Shown piece after piece: positions 41,129 to 54,500 of a stretch of 64,000 nucleotides of DNA (position 1 is its first letter; each line of letters begins with the position of its first letter). A program made the translations under genes and the position numbers. Source of the DNA: Stercorarius parasiticus (taxonomy: Eukaryota; Chordata; Aves; Charadriiformes; Stercorariidae); NCBI GenBank assembly GCA_013396915.1, contig VWZL01000008.1:52096-116095 (forward strand), given 5' to 3'. The notes beneath the pieces were generated by a model. It made no database searches. It was not told the origin of the DNA and saw only the letters and a program-made list of their open reading frames with translations.

Positions 41129-42513
41129 TTTAACATGGTCTAAATACAGCTTGTTTTAGAAAAAGTGCTACTATGGTTTAAGTATTTGTTAGCTGCCCTT
41201 TAGGTATACTCACTGCATTTCTTAAACAAAAGAATTTAATTACACTGAAGCACAAGATAAACTCAAATAGCAAGTTAAGCTCAAGAAGAAACAGAACTTT
41301 CTTTTCAAATCAAATATATTGCATAACTATTAATTTCGTTTTCTTCGAATATTTTTTTCAAATACATAACAGTCAAAACAAGTAATTTCTCCAAATTGTG
41401 AAGAAAAAGACAAGAACCAAGAGGCATACAGAAATACAAACTGAGTGTGATTAATATTTTATTTTGTATGTTTTTGCTGTTCAGACACAGTGAACATAAT
41501 GCTACTTTAATGCCAGCCAGATCACACCTAAGAGAAAAATCTCTGAGATAGATTATATATTTACTGTAAAAAACCTATATTTTAATAATAAATAATTTGC
41601 ACCAGGCTACAATAGGACTGAGCTTGACCAAAGAATGCTCTCTCTACAGCTCTCAAAGGGAATAATTAGTTCCAAGTCTGCTCTGCATTGGGTTATTTCA
41701 GATTTATTTTAGGATTAAATAAGAAAAAATATTCATGAGTGAAATTTCTTCTCTAGTCGTAATGGAGAAAGATGGATTTCTTGAACAATTGACTGCTTCC
41801 AAAATTATAAGTTTCCATATAAAATGTATTCCTTTCCTGCAGCAACCTATCAAACTTAAAGCTCCAGATATGTGCATACACCGTTGAGAGTGACCAGTGT
41901 GACCACATTCCTAAGATGCCTGTGAGGCTGATGGACAAACTTAGAATCTTTTAGCCAGTATAAATTTGATAATATTGTGCTTTATATTCAGGCTATTTCT
42001 AGTATACAGCTAGTTTATCTTGACTTCCAGATAGATTCACTAATTAGCAGATGTTCAAGTAGCAAAATATTCACGCTTCCTAAGCATCAAACAAATTGCC
42101 TAGAAGTATACAATTAAACAATTGGAAATGGGAGGAGAAACCGTGAGGAAAGGAGGGAGAACCTAAGGCTGTCAGCAGCAACTCAAAAGATTGGATATCT
42201 CCAGAAACAAAATAATCATTTGAAATGATCAGTGTATGTTAAAAATATGATATTTCCAATGATTTTAGGTTTAAGATGAAGAAAAAGGAGAAATTATGTG
42301 TTTCATTTCTCTTCCCTTGCAAAACATGTTAGCTTGACTACAAAGAAAACAGGGTACAACATGTTGCTCTGGCAGTACAAAACCAAAAACAACCTTTAGG
42401 AACGGCAGTCTCTAACTGGATCTCATGTTGCTGGAACGTCTTTAGGTCAACACCTTTCCAGGTCCTGGCAAACGGAGGGAACACAGTAACAGCAAGAGCA
42501 TGGTAAGACCACT
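41129..42513. other. AT-rich spacer between CR1 copies
   Basis: No gene or repeat signature is recognised. Confidence 0.6.
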
Positions 42514-42700
42514 CACAGAATCACAGAATCACAGAATGGTGGGGGTTGAAAGGGACCTCTGGAGATCACCTAGTCCAACCCCCCTGTCAAAGCAGGTTCA
42601 CCTAAAGCAGCTTGCACAGGAACGTGTCCAGGCGTGTTTTGAATGTCTCCAGAGACGGAGACTCCACCACCCCTCTGAGCAGCCTGTTCCAGTCCTTTTT
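42514..42700 (-). mobile_element. CR1 LINE 3' fragment, ATTCTGTG-tailed subfamily
   Basis: On the plus strand the element starts with three exact copies of CACAGAAT (42,514-42,537), which is the 3' octamer ATTCTGTG read in reverse. GGTTGAAAGGGACCTCTGGA then leads into CTAGTCCAACCCCCCTGTC. The octamer variant and the internal words differ from the ATTCTATG-tailed copies in this window, so a different CR1 subfamily is likely. It is truncated at about 42,700, near AGCCTGTTCCAGTCC. No intact coding frame is left. Confidence 0.93.
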
Positions 42701-45700
42701 TTCTAAGTGAAGTAGAAAGGACAGATTGCAAAATCGTACTCAGACATACCCTGGCTGACAATGTGGTCCCTGCAGGACTGAAACATCTATCTCATAAGCT
42801 GTTTGAAGTTCCCTGTACTATTTTTATTGTTTATCGAAAGAACTGAGCAGCAAAAAACCTGGATCCCATGTCTTCATCTGCCTTAACCATGAAAGCCAGC
42901 CTATTCTCTTGTACTGTCAATGGGTCTGACACAGCAGGAGATCAGCTGTCTGTCTTTGAGGCTTGCGTATGTCCACGAAATGGGAGAAGCAAATAGGCAT
43001 AGATCACTGCAGATAAAAGAGGAATGGTGTTTTCAAAAGATATTTTACTGGTATAGAGGAAGACTGAAAAAACCTAGAGGCAGATGTGACTGGATATAAT
43101 AACAATAAAGGTACCTAGAATAGAAACTGTTTGGTGTTACTGGCAATAGGAGGTAGTGTTTTACAAAGACTTTCAGGCTCAGGATATTTACCAGGGTTTA
43201 TGATGAGAAAGTAGACAAAACATGAAGTAGCCAAGGATAGCAGACAATCTGCTGTACAAATAGCAGTAGGATTTCCTCAGCCTACTGTAAAATTTCAAAT
43301 AAATGAACTTTCCAAGCTTTAGGAAAGCTTTAGATTTTTCTGAAGCTGAAGGTTTAAGCTGTTTGCAAAGAGCAACCTGAAAAGTCAATTGGGGGTTTTA
43401 AAGGATATGGAGGAGTTGGTACCCAACTTGATCTGTGAGTACTTGTAGCTTAAAATTAGCTACAATGCTGCAAAATTCTCTAAAACTAACCATTGTCACT
43501 GGACAACACAAGGTCATCATAAGGAAAAAAAATTATAACATAAAAGAACAATGGACACAAAGAATACAAAAGACATGAGCCAGTATACTGCCATAATAAA
43601 CGAGGCAATAAAAAACATCTGAAACAATTTCTACAGTACCTAAGGCTTTCAGAATATGTGTTCATCAGGGGTGGAGGAATTTTTTTTTTAAATAGAAAAG
43701 ATTTTCTAGATGTGTTAGTTTAGTTACAGTTATCTAGCATTGTATAAAACTTCCAAAAGCATCTTGAAACAACTACTACTCCCTAGATCTCCTCCATTCA
43801 AATACAGCCTGAACAGTAGATATTCATATGCCAATATTTTTACATCTATTTATATCTAAATCTTAGGTGGTATTGAAGAAACCTTCCTATGCAGATAAGA
43901 CCAAATCTACATTTCCTGCAAATATATTTGGACAACAAAATTTTTATCTTACTCATTGCATAGCATAGAAATTAATGAAAAGATTCTTAAAATTGTTTTT
44001 GATAAACAGTTAACAGTGGAGGGGGGAAGTTTTTTGTACTAGAAATCTAGGTTCTGATTAGAAAAATAACTCTTGAGTATTTGAAAATTGGAAATATTGT
44101 CACAACAGAAAAATTCCACTGAGAAAAGCTATTTTTAAGCCAACAAGGAACAATTCTTCTGAGGGTTTTGTACAATTTGTAACTTGATCCAAATATGGCA
44201 CATTGTTTTAACAAAAACACAAATATTATTTCTACCTGTAAAGAAAACAAAATGGTACTATAATAATTAGATAGTCTGTAAAGGTTGTAAGAATTCCATG
44301 TGCAAATGAAAACCACTCTGCACTCAAATAAGATAAACTATATGTCCTACATTAATGGGACTTGTTTTGTGCTCTTGCCTGCCAAACACCTGCCGGTTGA
44401 GCAAGAGTACTGACTGGTTAAATTGATTAAAAACCCATGTGGGGAGACTGTGTTGGTTTTTTAACTCACCGAAATGCAACAACTCACTTGGTGAGTGGCA
44501 AATTGTTTTTGAAATAGATCATGTGTTTAAGAAGCGGTTATGTGGTGCCCTAGGAAAAAAATGACACTTGGGAAAATTTCACATTTAAATGTCACTTTCT
44601 TTTCACTTTTTACTTTCTCTGCTAAAGTGAGGGAAACTAAATTTGTAGACTTTCCTATGCTGATTATATTGAGAACAAGATATCAACATTTTCTACTGCA
44701 ATATACAATAATGTTTCACAGTTTTGTCATTTTACTTTCTGTGCAATTATATGTGCCATCAGAATGATGAAATTCATGTGACAGGGAATGAAATTTTTAG
44801 AGTTATATCACCTCCTTAATCCATCATTTATGCATAAAAGAAGACTAATATTGCAGGAAAACTCTCAGTAGGCGTGAGAGAAGTAACACTAATTCATAGA
44901 AGACATCAAAAAGTTTGCAAGTCTAGAAAAAAATATTGATATATGTGCAACAAATTATGCAACAAAACAGTCATAGATCCATGTGGGAAAATATAGGAAA
45001 ACAACTAAAAGAAGTTTTATTGATCTGAATTACTAATGAAAAATAGATGCAAAAGTTCATGAGTCCTTCGTGTGCTGGACACAAAAGTATGTTTTTAGTA
45101 TTTGCATTACATACATAAGTACTATTTGTTAATAGTAGATTTTATGTTCAATTTTAAAAGTATGATTTGCAAAGGATAGATACACTTGCAATACTAAAGT
45201 GGTGGGACAAGTGTTCTGCACCACACAGCCCTCAGTCCTGGTTTACCAATTATCTAGATTGAGAACCTGACATAGCACACTATTTTTCCTTTCCTTCCCA
45301 TGCAACTAAGCTTCCTTTTTATTGAAACAAAAATAGATATAGGTCCTTTCTATGGCAAAAAGTACAATGGCAAGGGAGAGATGGTTCACATTTCAGTTTC
45401 TTTCTGATGGGAAGTTCAAGAATGACAAAAGTTGAAAAGTGCTCAGAAATACCACAATTAATACACAACACTGCATCTTTAAATGTCTCAGTTAAGCAGT
45501 ATTTTTGCTCATCTGACTTATTTTGTTCAAAGAAACCAGTAGTCACTTTTAGAGAAAGTTTCTGAAATGTATTTACAAAAATTTCAAAATAAAAAACTTT
45601 ACTTTTGTTCTGATCTTGCTAATATCTTAGGTAACAGAACTAACAGAGAAAATATGCTCCATTTGACTGCAGTCTGCTCCATGGGATCTTACGGCTAGTG

Positions 45701-48238
45701 TTTGCACACCTTATTCCATGCACATAATGGTAATTGAGAGAAAGAAATACTTCAAGGAAAGAAGCTTTCCTTGGTGAAATATTTCCTCCTCTATATGTGC
45801 ATCTTCAGTCCTTGAAACATATTACTAAAAAAAAAAAACAGAGGAAAACCCTAACTGTTATACTTTTTGAAAGCTGCCTCTTCCTTTCACACCAAAATGT
45901 TAAATCAAGGTAATTACTCTTTAGCAGTCTTTTCAATTTTTAGCGTGATCAAAGAGTTCACAAACTGCTTTACTATTATGCATACTTAAGAAACATAAAG
46001 GTCTGAGAGGTCTGAGGAGACCGTATATTAAATAGACAAAAGGATCCATGTGCTGCCAGAGCTCAACTGAAGTGCTCTTTGACAGCATTTGTTGTGCTGG
46101 TATTTACCTTATGAAAAATTCAATGAATTCTCAAATTAATAAGCTGAAAATAAAACATATTTCTTACTTTATTAGGCAGGGGGTTATATTATGCCACTGG
46201 TTACATTGTTCAGTGAAAGCTGATATCCAGTCCAGGAATAATAAAGTTCAATAGCACTATTTTATTTGTCTAAGTACTGTGGCCATTTTGACTATGTACC
46301 ACAGAATTAATTCTCATCCTCTTTAATCATTTCTTGATTTTTTTTCTGTCTAAAACCACTCCTTCTGTCATGAAGTCATCTACTAGCCTGCATTTTAGAG
46401 AGCATTATGCATACCCCTGGAAGAGCTTTTACAGGATTCTGTAGAAGGCTTACTTGACAAATCACTGTTTGACAGAGGGTCATCGGCAGCAAAGTGCAGA
46501 CTGATAGATATTTAGATATAGCAAGGCATTGAAATATTAAAGGAACGTGTGCGACCCATGATTTGAAGGCTGGCATTTAGAATGAAGTTCACTAATGCCT
46601 TTTCCTTTCCATGTGCAATTTAAACCTGTGACTGAGTTCAGTGTTTATTAAAGCTATCACTCAGTTAAATGGGAGATAACAAAGACAGCAAGAAGAAAGA
46701 GGAGGAAAAGGTAAAGCTGGAGGATCTCTAGAGAACTTAAAGCAATTTAGCAAAACTGCTGATTTCTAAATTCTTAAAAGTTAAGGACAGCTTTTTGATA
46801 AAATTATTTAAAACACTTGAGAAAAAAAATCTCTTTTGCATACAAGCTGTGTGAAACCCAAGAAGGTTAGACCAAAACAAGTGTAGGAGATTTAAAGGTG
46901 CAGAATTATTTGTCTGTTTTCTCAGTGAAGTGTAAATATTTAAAATAGTGTTTCTCACTATGTACCGTTTTCATCATGAATCAGTAAGTTCACAGCCACG
47001 AATCTATCTATCTATCTATGCACACAGTGTACTTATACAAACATACACAGGCACACAGGTTTTCTACTTCACAGTTGGGCCTGGGTCAGATAGAGTGGCA
47101 GCATCTCATTGTGAGTTTTCTGGAACTGACAGTGACATGGTCAGATTTTAACAAAAAGTTGTTAGAACCAGCTTTACTAATATAGGTGTTTATGTTTTCT
47201 AAGCAGGACAAAAATGCTCAGACTGGAAAAAAAGGAGGAAAAGGAAAGAGGAGGACTAAGATGAGCACAAGAATGAGTCTGCAGAGAAAATGTAGTGGAA
47301 CGAGGTTTATATTTTCCCTGAACCAAAAGCCTGGGACTGAGTGTTGTAGCCTTTTTCAGCCATCATTTTCTGGGAAAGGCACTGGACTGTTACTTGGAAA
47401 ACCATGATGATGTGGCAAGCCAGCACAAACTGCTTCCTCACAGTGCAGCACTTTCCCACATAGAAAATACTGGTAGAAAACTGTTACCAAAGGGTCAGTA
47501 AAAGCTTGTTCCCCTTACATGGTGCTGTTAAAAACTGAGGCTCACTAGAGTTAACTCAGACAGCAGTCTCTAGCCCCACAACTGCCCTGTAACTGCACCC
47601 TCTGATGCATGAGAGGAAGGGAATCCCAGCTACCTCCGTCCACATTTCCTACAAGCAAGCTTTAGAGACACCAAGCAAATCTATAAGATCAGGAGAGGAT
47701 CCAACTATGTGACAGTAGTGACATCTGACTTGTAGAATGAGTTCACATTCCTGCCTGAAGTCCCCTGCCACAGAGGAAGTCCTGAAACATATGCATTGAA
47801 AGTGATGCAGTAAGGCCATGGAACATGATTTGCATGCTGAAGTATCATTTAGCATTCATAACTTAATGAGGACTGGGGAGTATCTTTACCCCAGAACTAT
47901 GTGATACAAGTGTTATATGACGTAAAGAGTGACTCAAATGGCCTAAAGCACCTGGACCCCCTGAGAGCAGAATACTTACAGCTCATTGATTCACCATACA
48001 CTCTGAAGTAATATTATTTATTCTAGAATGTGTAAACAAGACCGCAGGTACTTTCTGCTTGGCAATGAAGAACAGCAGGTAAGGTTGGAGAGGTGCCTCC
48101 AAGACGTGTTGTCAACCCCTTCTAGAAACTCAACTCTGTTAGCACTGTTAAAAGGAAACTAAAAGGAAATAATCAGCATGATGTTGTCAAGATCTATGAA
48201 GTGTAGATTTGGTGAATCAAGAATTCATATTTCATAGT
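42701..48238. other. AT-rich intergenic DNA
   Basis: No gene is recognised. It includes purine-rich patches at about 46,680-46,712 and 47,215-47,262 and the TCTA microsatellite listed separately. The segment around 47.4-47.9 kb is somewhat more GC-rich. Confidence 0.65.
47003..47019. repeat. TCTA tetranucleotide microsatellite
   Basis: About four TCTA units. Confidence 0.85.
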
Positions 48239-48310
48239 ATAAAACATAGAAATGGTAAGACCAGGTCAGACCAAAAGTCTGTCTGTGTTCATATCTAGTC
48301 CCTTCTGTGT
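48239..48310 (-). mobile_element. Probable ancient CR1-type LINE 3' remnant
   Basis: ACATAGAAATGGTAAGACC and AGGTCAGACCAAAAGTCTGT, followed by ATATCTAGTCCCTTCTGTG, recall the 3' end of old amniote CR1 families (GACTGGATCAGACC then GGTCCATCTAGTCC in reverse orientation). Similarity is low and short, as expected for a very old copy. The subfamily is unresolved. Confidence 0.5.
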
Positions 48311-48338
48311 TTCTTCTTTTACTTTTCCTAAATAAAAG

Positions 48339-48374
48339 CATAAAATCCACAGCTGCATAAAATCCACAGCTGCA
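48339..48374. repeat. 17-bp tandem duplication
   Basis: CATAAAATCCACAGCTG occurs twice in direct succession (48,339-48,355 and 48,356-48,372) without mismatch and is followed by the first two bases of a third copy. Confidence 0.9.
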
Positions 48375-48522
48375 GTGTTTCACAGTAGGCATTATTCAGG
48401 CAACAAGCCTGGACCATTTATGATTAACAACATATTTTCTCTTAGAAGAAGGTGTAGAGAGGTGCTGCATTTTGATGGAATTAACATAAACTAGCTTTCT
48501 ACCATGATCCTTCTCCCTTCTC

Positions 48523-48563
48523 TCTGGCTAACGATAGATAGAGTCTATCTATCGTTAGCCAGA
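48523..48563. repeat. 41-bp palindrome with 20-bp perfect arms
   Basis: The left arm (48,523-48,542) starts TCTGGCTAACG and ends in GATAGATAGA. The right arm (48,544-48,563) is its exact reverse complement, and a single G at 48,543 separates them. Pairing continues beyond one mismatch for another 3 bp on each side (to about 48,519 and 48,567). Inside AT-rich non-coding DNA this is far longer than expected by chance. It lacks transposon terminal features, so a template-switch inversion is my preferred reading. Confidence 0.92.
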
Positions 48564-48574
48564 TAGATCAGCTT

Positions 48575-51500
48575 TCTTTTTCCAAAATACAGACATAAGA
48601 TACACAGTGTTATCACCTTCTAACTCTAATTTCAATTCTAGTTCTAAGTCCTTGCTGTGAACTCTAACATGCATGTGCACTATATATCTGTTATGTAGAA
48701 CAGAGTAGACATGGGTAAGTTGGAAAATGTGACCAAGAATAACTTGCTTTGATTAGACTCTGATACGTGTGACAACTTCACCTGACTAGGAGCCTGAATT
48801 ACTGCATTTCTGTGCAGTCTGCCCACATGTGAAAATAGTTTCTCTTTCAAAGAACTACGAATTTTCAGGGAATGGATGTTGTTGAACACTGAGAATCTTC
48901 TCTTTTTCTGGTGTGGTAAAATAGCTAGTAAGAGGTTTGTTCATGGATCCACTATCCTGTCCTGTGTTTTAAAAATAGGATTAAACATATATACCATCAG
49001 GTACGAATTTATGCAGAGAATGAAGCTGAATTAAAATCACCTAGTATGTCGCGTACTGACGTGGTCCATCGCATGATCACATAAGCATGTTTTCACACCC
49101 ACTCTTTTGTTCATATACCACCCCTTAACTAAACAGAAAGTAAGAAAGGGGCAAGACAGGTAGAAAGAGTACTGATAGTGAGAAAACAATGAAGACTGTC
49201 TCAATGTGTAGGCATTAAATGCTGTCATTGCTCTTTTAAGACTGAAATATGTTATATCTTCCCAACAATCTGTGTCAAAATTTGCAGACTAGATAGCACT
49301 GATTTACAAGCTATCTCACATTTGCAAACTACATAAATTATCTGTATATTCTGGTGAACAAACAAGAACATAAAGTCATATAACAAGATGCTTGGGATTA
49401 CCACAATATTGTCTTTTCTCATAATACCTATATTTCATTTTCATATTTGTGGCACTGCAATAATTAAGATTTACTACCTAAGTATTCATATCAAGCATAC
49501 CTGTGATGACAAGATCTGTCTTGAAGGTAGATAATTTTCCAGAGGTAAAGAGATAAATGCTATATAGAAATTACCCCAAGTCACAAAGTGTACCCATCCT
49601 GGAATACAAAGCTAGAAGTTGATTGAATAAAGTAAGGCTAGTATGAGTCCGAACTGAAATAAATCCTAAATATTTCATGAGAGGGGCTATAATTATTTCT
49701 TCATATATGTGCACATGTACATATATATACAGAGAAAGAATGGCACAAAATTGCAAGGTTGGAAAAGACATAAACAAATACAATCGAAGCCTTACATCAT
49801 CTCCACAGTTATGGGTATCAATTTTCTCATCATACATGAAAAAAAGTGCAGTTGCACATCTTGTCTTCTGTAGTCATTCTGAAGAGGACATAATAAGGGA
49901 TGTCATGATATTTGGACAGGGCAGTTCTCCTTGTGCTATCAATTCACTAAGGATTTAAAGAGGCAGTTAGAGAACCAATTTTCAATGAAATATGCATTAA
50001 CTGCGCTTATTGAGCTGTTTGATAATTATAAAAATGTAAATTATCTTGATGAAGTCAAGCATATTCACGTAGATATTCCAGTCATACATTTCTTCACACA
50101 CTTTTTGAGAATAGCTCATAAATCTTGATCTGCAACACTTTGTAATTCAAAACTGTAAACATAAAAGATTTAGCAACCAGTATATTTCAAGATGTGTCTG
50201 AAATTCACAAAGATTTGTCTTCGCCTCTTTGATTACAAAGCCTTACAGACTAGGCTAATACCTGGTGACAAGTACAGATTTTAGTCCTGGAAATAGGAAA
50301 ATACTAATGTTAATAATAATTTCCTTCATTATGGTGATTCCAATGACTGCTGAATACTCTTTTGGCACTGTTGTAATGAGGTTTAAGCATAGATATTTTT
50401 TTTTTATCTTTCCTTGAATAGAGGCTTCCCAAAGTCTAGAAGTGTTACAGCATTTTGCATGTGCCATGCTGTATCACCTCCTCTCTCCATTCTCAAAGGT
50501 ATCATACGACCGTACAGTGTTAAATAACTAAGAAAAATTTCTTATCATATCAAAACTCTTGTTGTTTTACTTGCTTGGTGAGCTACTGGTGTGTTCCAAG
50601 ATGCCCTATTACAAACATTGCAGGCAGTAAATACATTTATCTCTTCTCTACAATATTGCAAAAGGAAATATGTAAAAAAGTGGGATTTCAGATTTTATTC
50701 TGAAACTCCCAAAGATTCATGGATTGCAGCTGTACTACTCTCAGAGTTTATTCTATTTCAGAAAAGGTGAAATAAGGATGTAGTCACTATTATTATTTCA
50801 CTTAAACTGTTATGATCCCAGTCTATTTCCAGCCTTTGTCAAATAGATCTAATAGCAATGCAATATAATTATATAAGCAATAACTAGCCCTGCAACCAAC
50901 TTCTGTATGTCTATTTTTGATTTATACACCATTTTAATTACACAGAGTCCATGAAAGAAACAACATTTTTCCCTCTGATTCTCGTTCTCCTTTTGATGTG
51001 ATTGTAATCAATGTGCCACATCAAATCAGTGGAGTCACTTGAATTTAATGCAAATACAGCGTCAGGTAAATGTGGGAGTTCATTTCCTTTCCTGGCTGCT
51101 ATTGCAAGATGTAAAGCAAAATAAAAAGAAGATAGGGGAGGAGGGGAATTTTGAGGGACATGAAGTGTCCATAGACTGTTGTAACTTGCAATTCTTTTAC
51201 AGTATACTCTTGGATGTTCCTGAAGAAAAGTGTAAATCAGCTGATTTTTGCAACCAACCTTGTTAACAATGGGGTTCTTTTTCCTTTTTCTAAGTCCAAT
51301 GGTCTTTAAAAATACTAAAACCTGAAAGTCCTTTGGGTATTGGAAAGATCCCATATTTGCAGAACTTTACGGGTCTTTTTTTTGAACCTCTGGTGTAACA
51401 CACAAAATCAAGATTCCATCTCTGGAAAGGCCACAGGTTTCATTTCTGGCATTGAACAAGGCATTTTTTTTACACAGGTAGGTATTTCAGCTGCCTACAA

Positions 51501-54500
51501 ATAAAATGAGAAAAATAATTTTCCATTTACTCTTGGGTTTTTTTTCTTTATAGGTTTATTTATTGACTATCACCTGGCATCTCTACGTTCATCAGTGATA
51601 AACTATCCAAGCAATGTAAATCACTTGGGTTTTTTTCCCAAATATGTTCTTTTTTCAAGCTGGCTTCCACTAACTTAATTGATGCGACAAAGATATGTGG
51701 TTACCTGATTGAGAACATTCACCTCCTGTGTATGAACACTTCTGTACTGTACTTTTAGAAAAAAAAAAATGCATGTAATATTTCATTTGGGGAAATGCAA
51801 TTATTTTTGTTGGACAGTGACTATTTTAGGTTCTTTTCTGAGGAGAGATTTATGGAGATATTTCTGTAGTCCATTATCTTCTAAAGCTTGATGACCAGTA
51901 CCAACACCTATTAAAAAAAAAAAATTAAATATCTTTTCTTATGTTTTCCTTGTCATGCAACATGTCCAGTTTGAGTTCTACAAGCTTCAGCCACCATCCA
52001 ACATGCATGATAGTGCATCACATACCTGTACAGTTTATTAATGAACACAGATTCCTTTTTCCTTGTATATAGACCTACCAATGCTACCTTTCTGCTGGTA
52101 ATTTTTTTCTGTTGCAAAGAAGCAACGCATAACCAAAAGTTTTAATTTTTCCAAGTACTTGTTGAAATTTTGCCAGATCTTTGCCATGTCCCAAGGTATT
52201 AAATTCTATAATCTAATTATTTTTCATATTATAACTCCAACCCCATTATGAGCAAGAAATATTGGATATTTTTCTAACCTAGTCCTGGGGGTAGTAATTA
52301 ATTCCAGTCTTCTTCAGAGGAAAGAACCTTGACTGTGACCCTCAAAACTGTGGTCTGACCTTCAGAAATAAGTCCAAAAGCACAGTAAGTTGAGACAGCA
52401 GGTTTCTCTTGAGCAACAGCAGCAGCTGTGGGAGCTCTGACAGTCCTGAAGAACTGGTTCTTTTATAGGTTGCCATGGTGAGACTTCTCATTTATAAGCC
52501 ATTAATGTTATGGTTTTGTTCCTCAAAGTCAAAATTAATTGTTTAGCAAATGCCTTCCACAGGAGGTGGGTAAATGAAATAAATCCGTTTACAAATCCCG
52601 CAAAATAAATTAGCAATCCACCCTTTCAGAATCTCTTATTTTTAAATTCTTACTTTTAAAATTCTGCACAAGTGTTTAGTTGCCCATACTTTGTTATTTT
52701 AGTTAAAATACTTGTTTTTAAAGCCTCCTCAATGCCATCTTATTTCTCATTGTAAAGCATGCATCCTACAGCCTGTCTTGCAACAACCATATAATTAATG
52801 TATGTTGACCAAAGAAACCCTTCAGGTGATGAATAGATCACTTACTGAAGTTGCACTCTCTATTTTAATTTCAAAGCAACACCTTTACATCATAAAACAT
52901 TTGCTGTGCAAAACTAGCTTTTACATCCCACTTTTTTCAGTTCTATTCTTTATACATCCTTTCTGCTTTTCTTCAATTTCTGTCTGTAGTAATTACCTCA
53001 CTTCCGTTCACTGAAAGCTCCTCTACTGCCTTCACTAAGCTAGCATATCAATAAATTTCAAACACACACCACCTTTGTTTCAAAAACCAAAAATAAAGCA
53101 CTTCACACCTTTCTATTTACCGTTTACCCTTCTTGCATTAAAAGAAAATTAGTCTTCTTTTTTTTGAACAGTGCTATTCATAAATATCACAAAGACAAAC
53201 CCATCTTAAAGGCTGTATTAAAACAGGCCAAAAAAGTCTACCACAGGGGCAAGTGCACTAATTAGTACCATTAGTACCATAGGAATATGTTCTTTTATAT
53301 TTTAGGGCTACTAAGAATTATGAATTATTCTAGAAGCAGAATTCAATGCACTTTGTTTTCAGCTCCTGAAGCCAAAATATCTTGACACTTTGATCTATAT
53401 CGGATTGACAAATCAGATATGCAGCACTACAACTTGATTTCAAATGATGCAGAAAGGATTGCTCCCCAAGTATTAACTCTCCAGAAACTGGACATTTAGC
53501 TTTTCAGGAGCACTTAATTGTCAAAACCACTGGCATGGCATAGGATTAAGTAACTGGTGACTTATGTCTGAAGGCTAATTAGTGCGATCTGTAATATGAG
53601 AGAGTATTAAATCAGAATATTTTTCTTGATATCATCATCTGAAGGGTTCATCTGGAATGGTACAGACAGAGAGCAAAACCAATGGAATGCAGTGTGTCAT
53701 GGGGAAAGGAGACATTAAAAAAAAAAAAGAAAAAAATAGCATCCAAAACCAAGTATAGATAAAAGCAAAAGAAGAATATAATCAGCAAATTGGCCTGGCA
53801 TGAAGTAGCAGTACATGAAAATGTGATAGGCAGGGAATAGTCGAACAGCCATCTGAGGAATCAGAGATGGGACACAGCTGCTGCAAATGAGGAAAGCCTT
53901 CAGCCTTCAAAAGAATATTGTTCTGAATATAGAGTATGCAACTTATCTGCACAATGAAGAAGCATATGGAACACAACACAGCTGCTGCTGCTGGGAAACA
54001 AGGCGGCAGTTACCTGAAAGACACACAGGAGGCAAGCAAGGCTAACCTAGTGAACAATTGCTGTATTTTCATTGTTCAATTTTAGATATTTAACATACTA
54101 AAAAGAAAAGCTTCCAAAGAAAATTAACGCATATGTTAAAAATATGTTTATAAGATCTGAATTGCCGAGAAAAAAGTAGAGTAGACAATCCTTGCAGAAA
54201 GTAAAATATGAAATTACAGTCCCTATCTAAATCCCAAAGAAATAAACTTCTGTTTTAAACATTTTCCTCTGACAGAATTCACAGGTTAGTATGATAATGG
54301 TTTTATGTCTTCCATAACACAAAACCTCAAGGAAAAACCCCTAAATTCTGTGGCAATATTTGCTTACTTTGTCTCCAAGAATCTTTTCAGTATGTCTCTT
54401 TCATATCTGTGTTATTGTGACTTACAGTTGAAGATACACATTGCTGTACAGTTTTAGCACAATTACTCGTTCTTGTGGATTGCTTTGTCTGGAGTTCATC

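Noticed and set aside
50938..51354. 138-codon minus-strand open frame, the longest outside the CR1 ORF2 copies
   Set aside because: It resembles no family I know, has no recognisable domain, promoter or splice context, and a frame of this length is plausible by chance in 64 kb.
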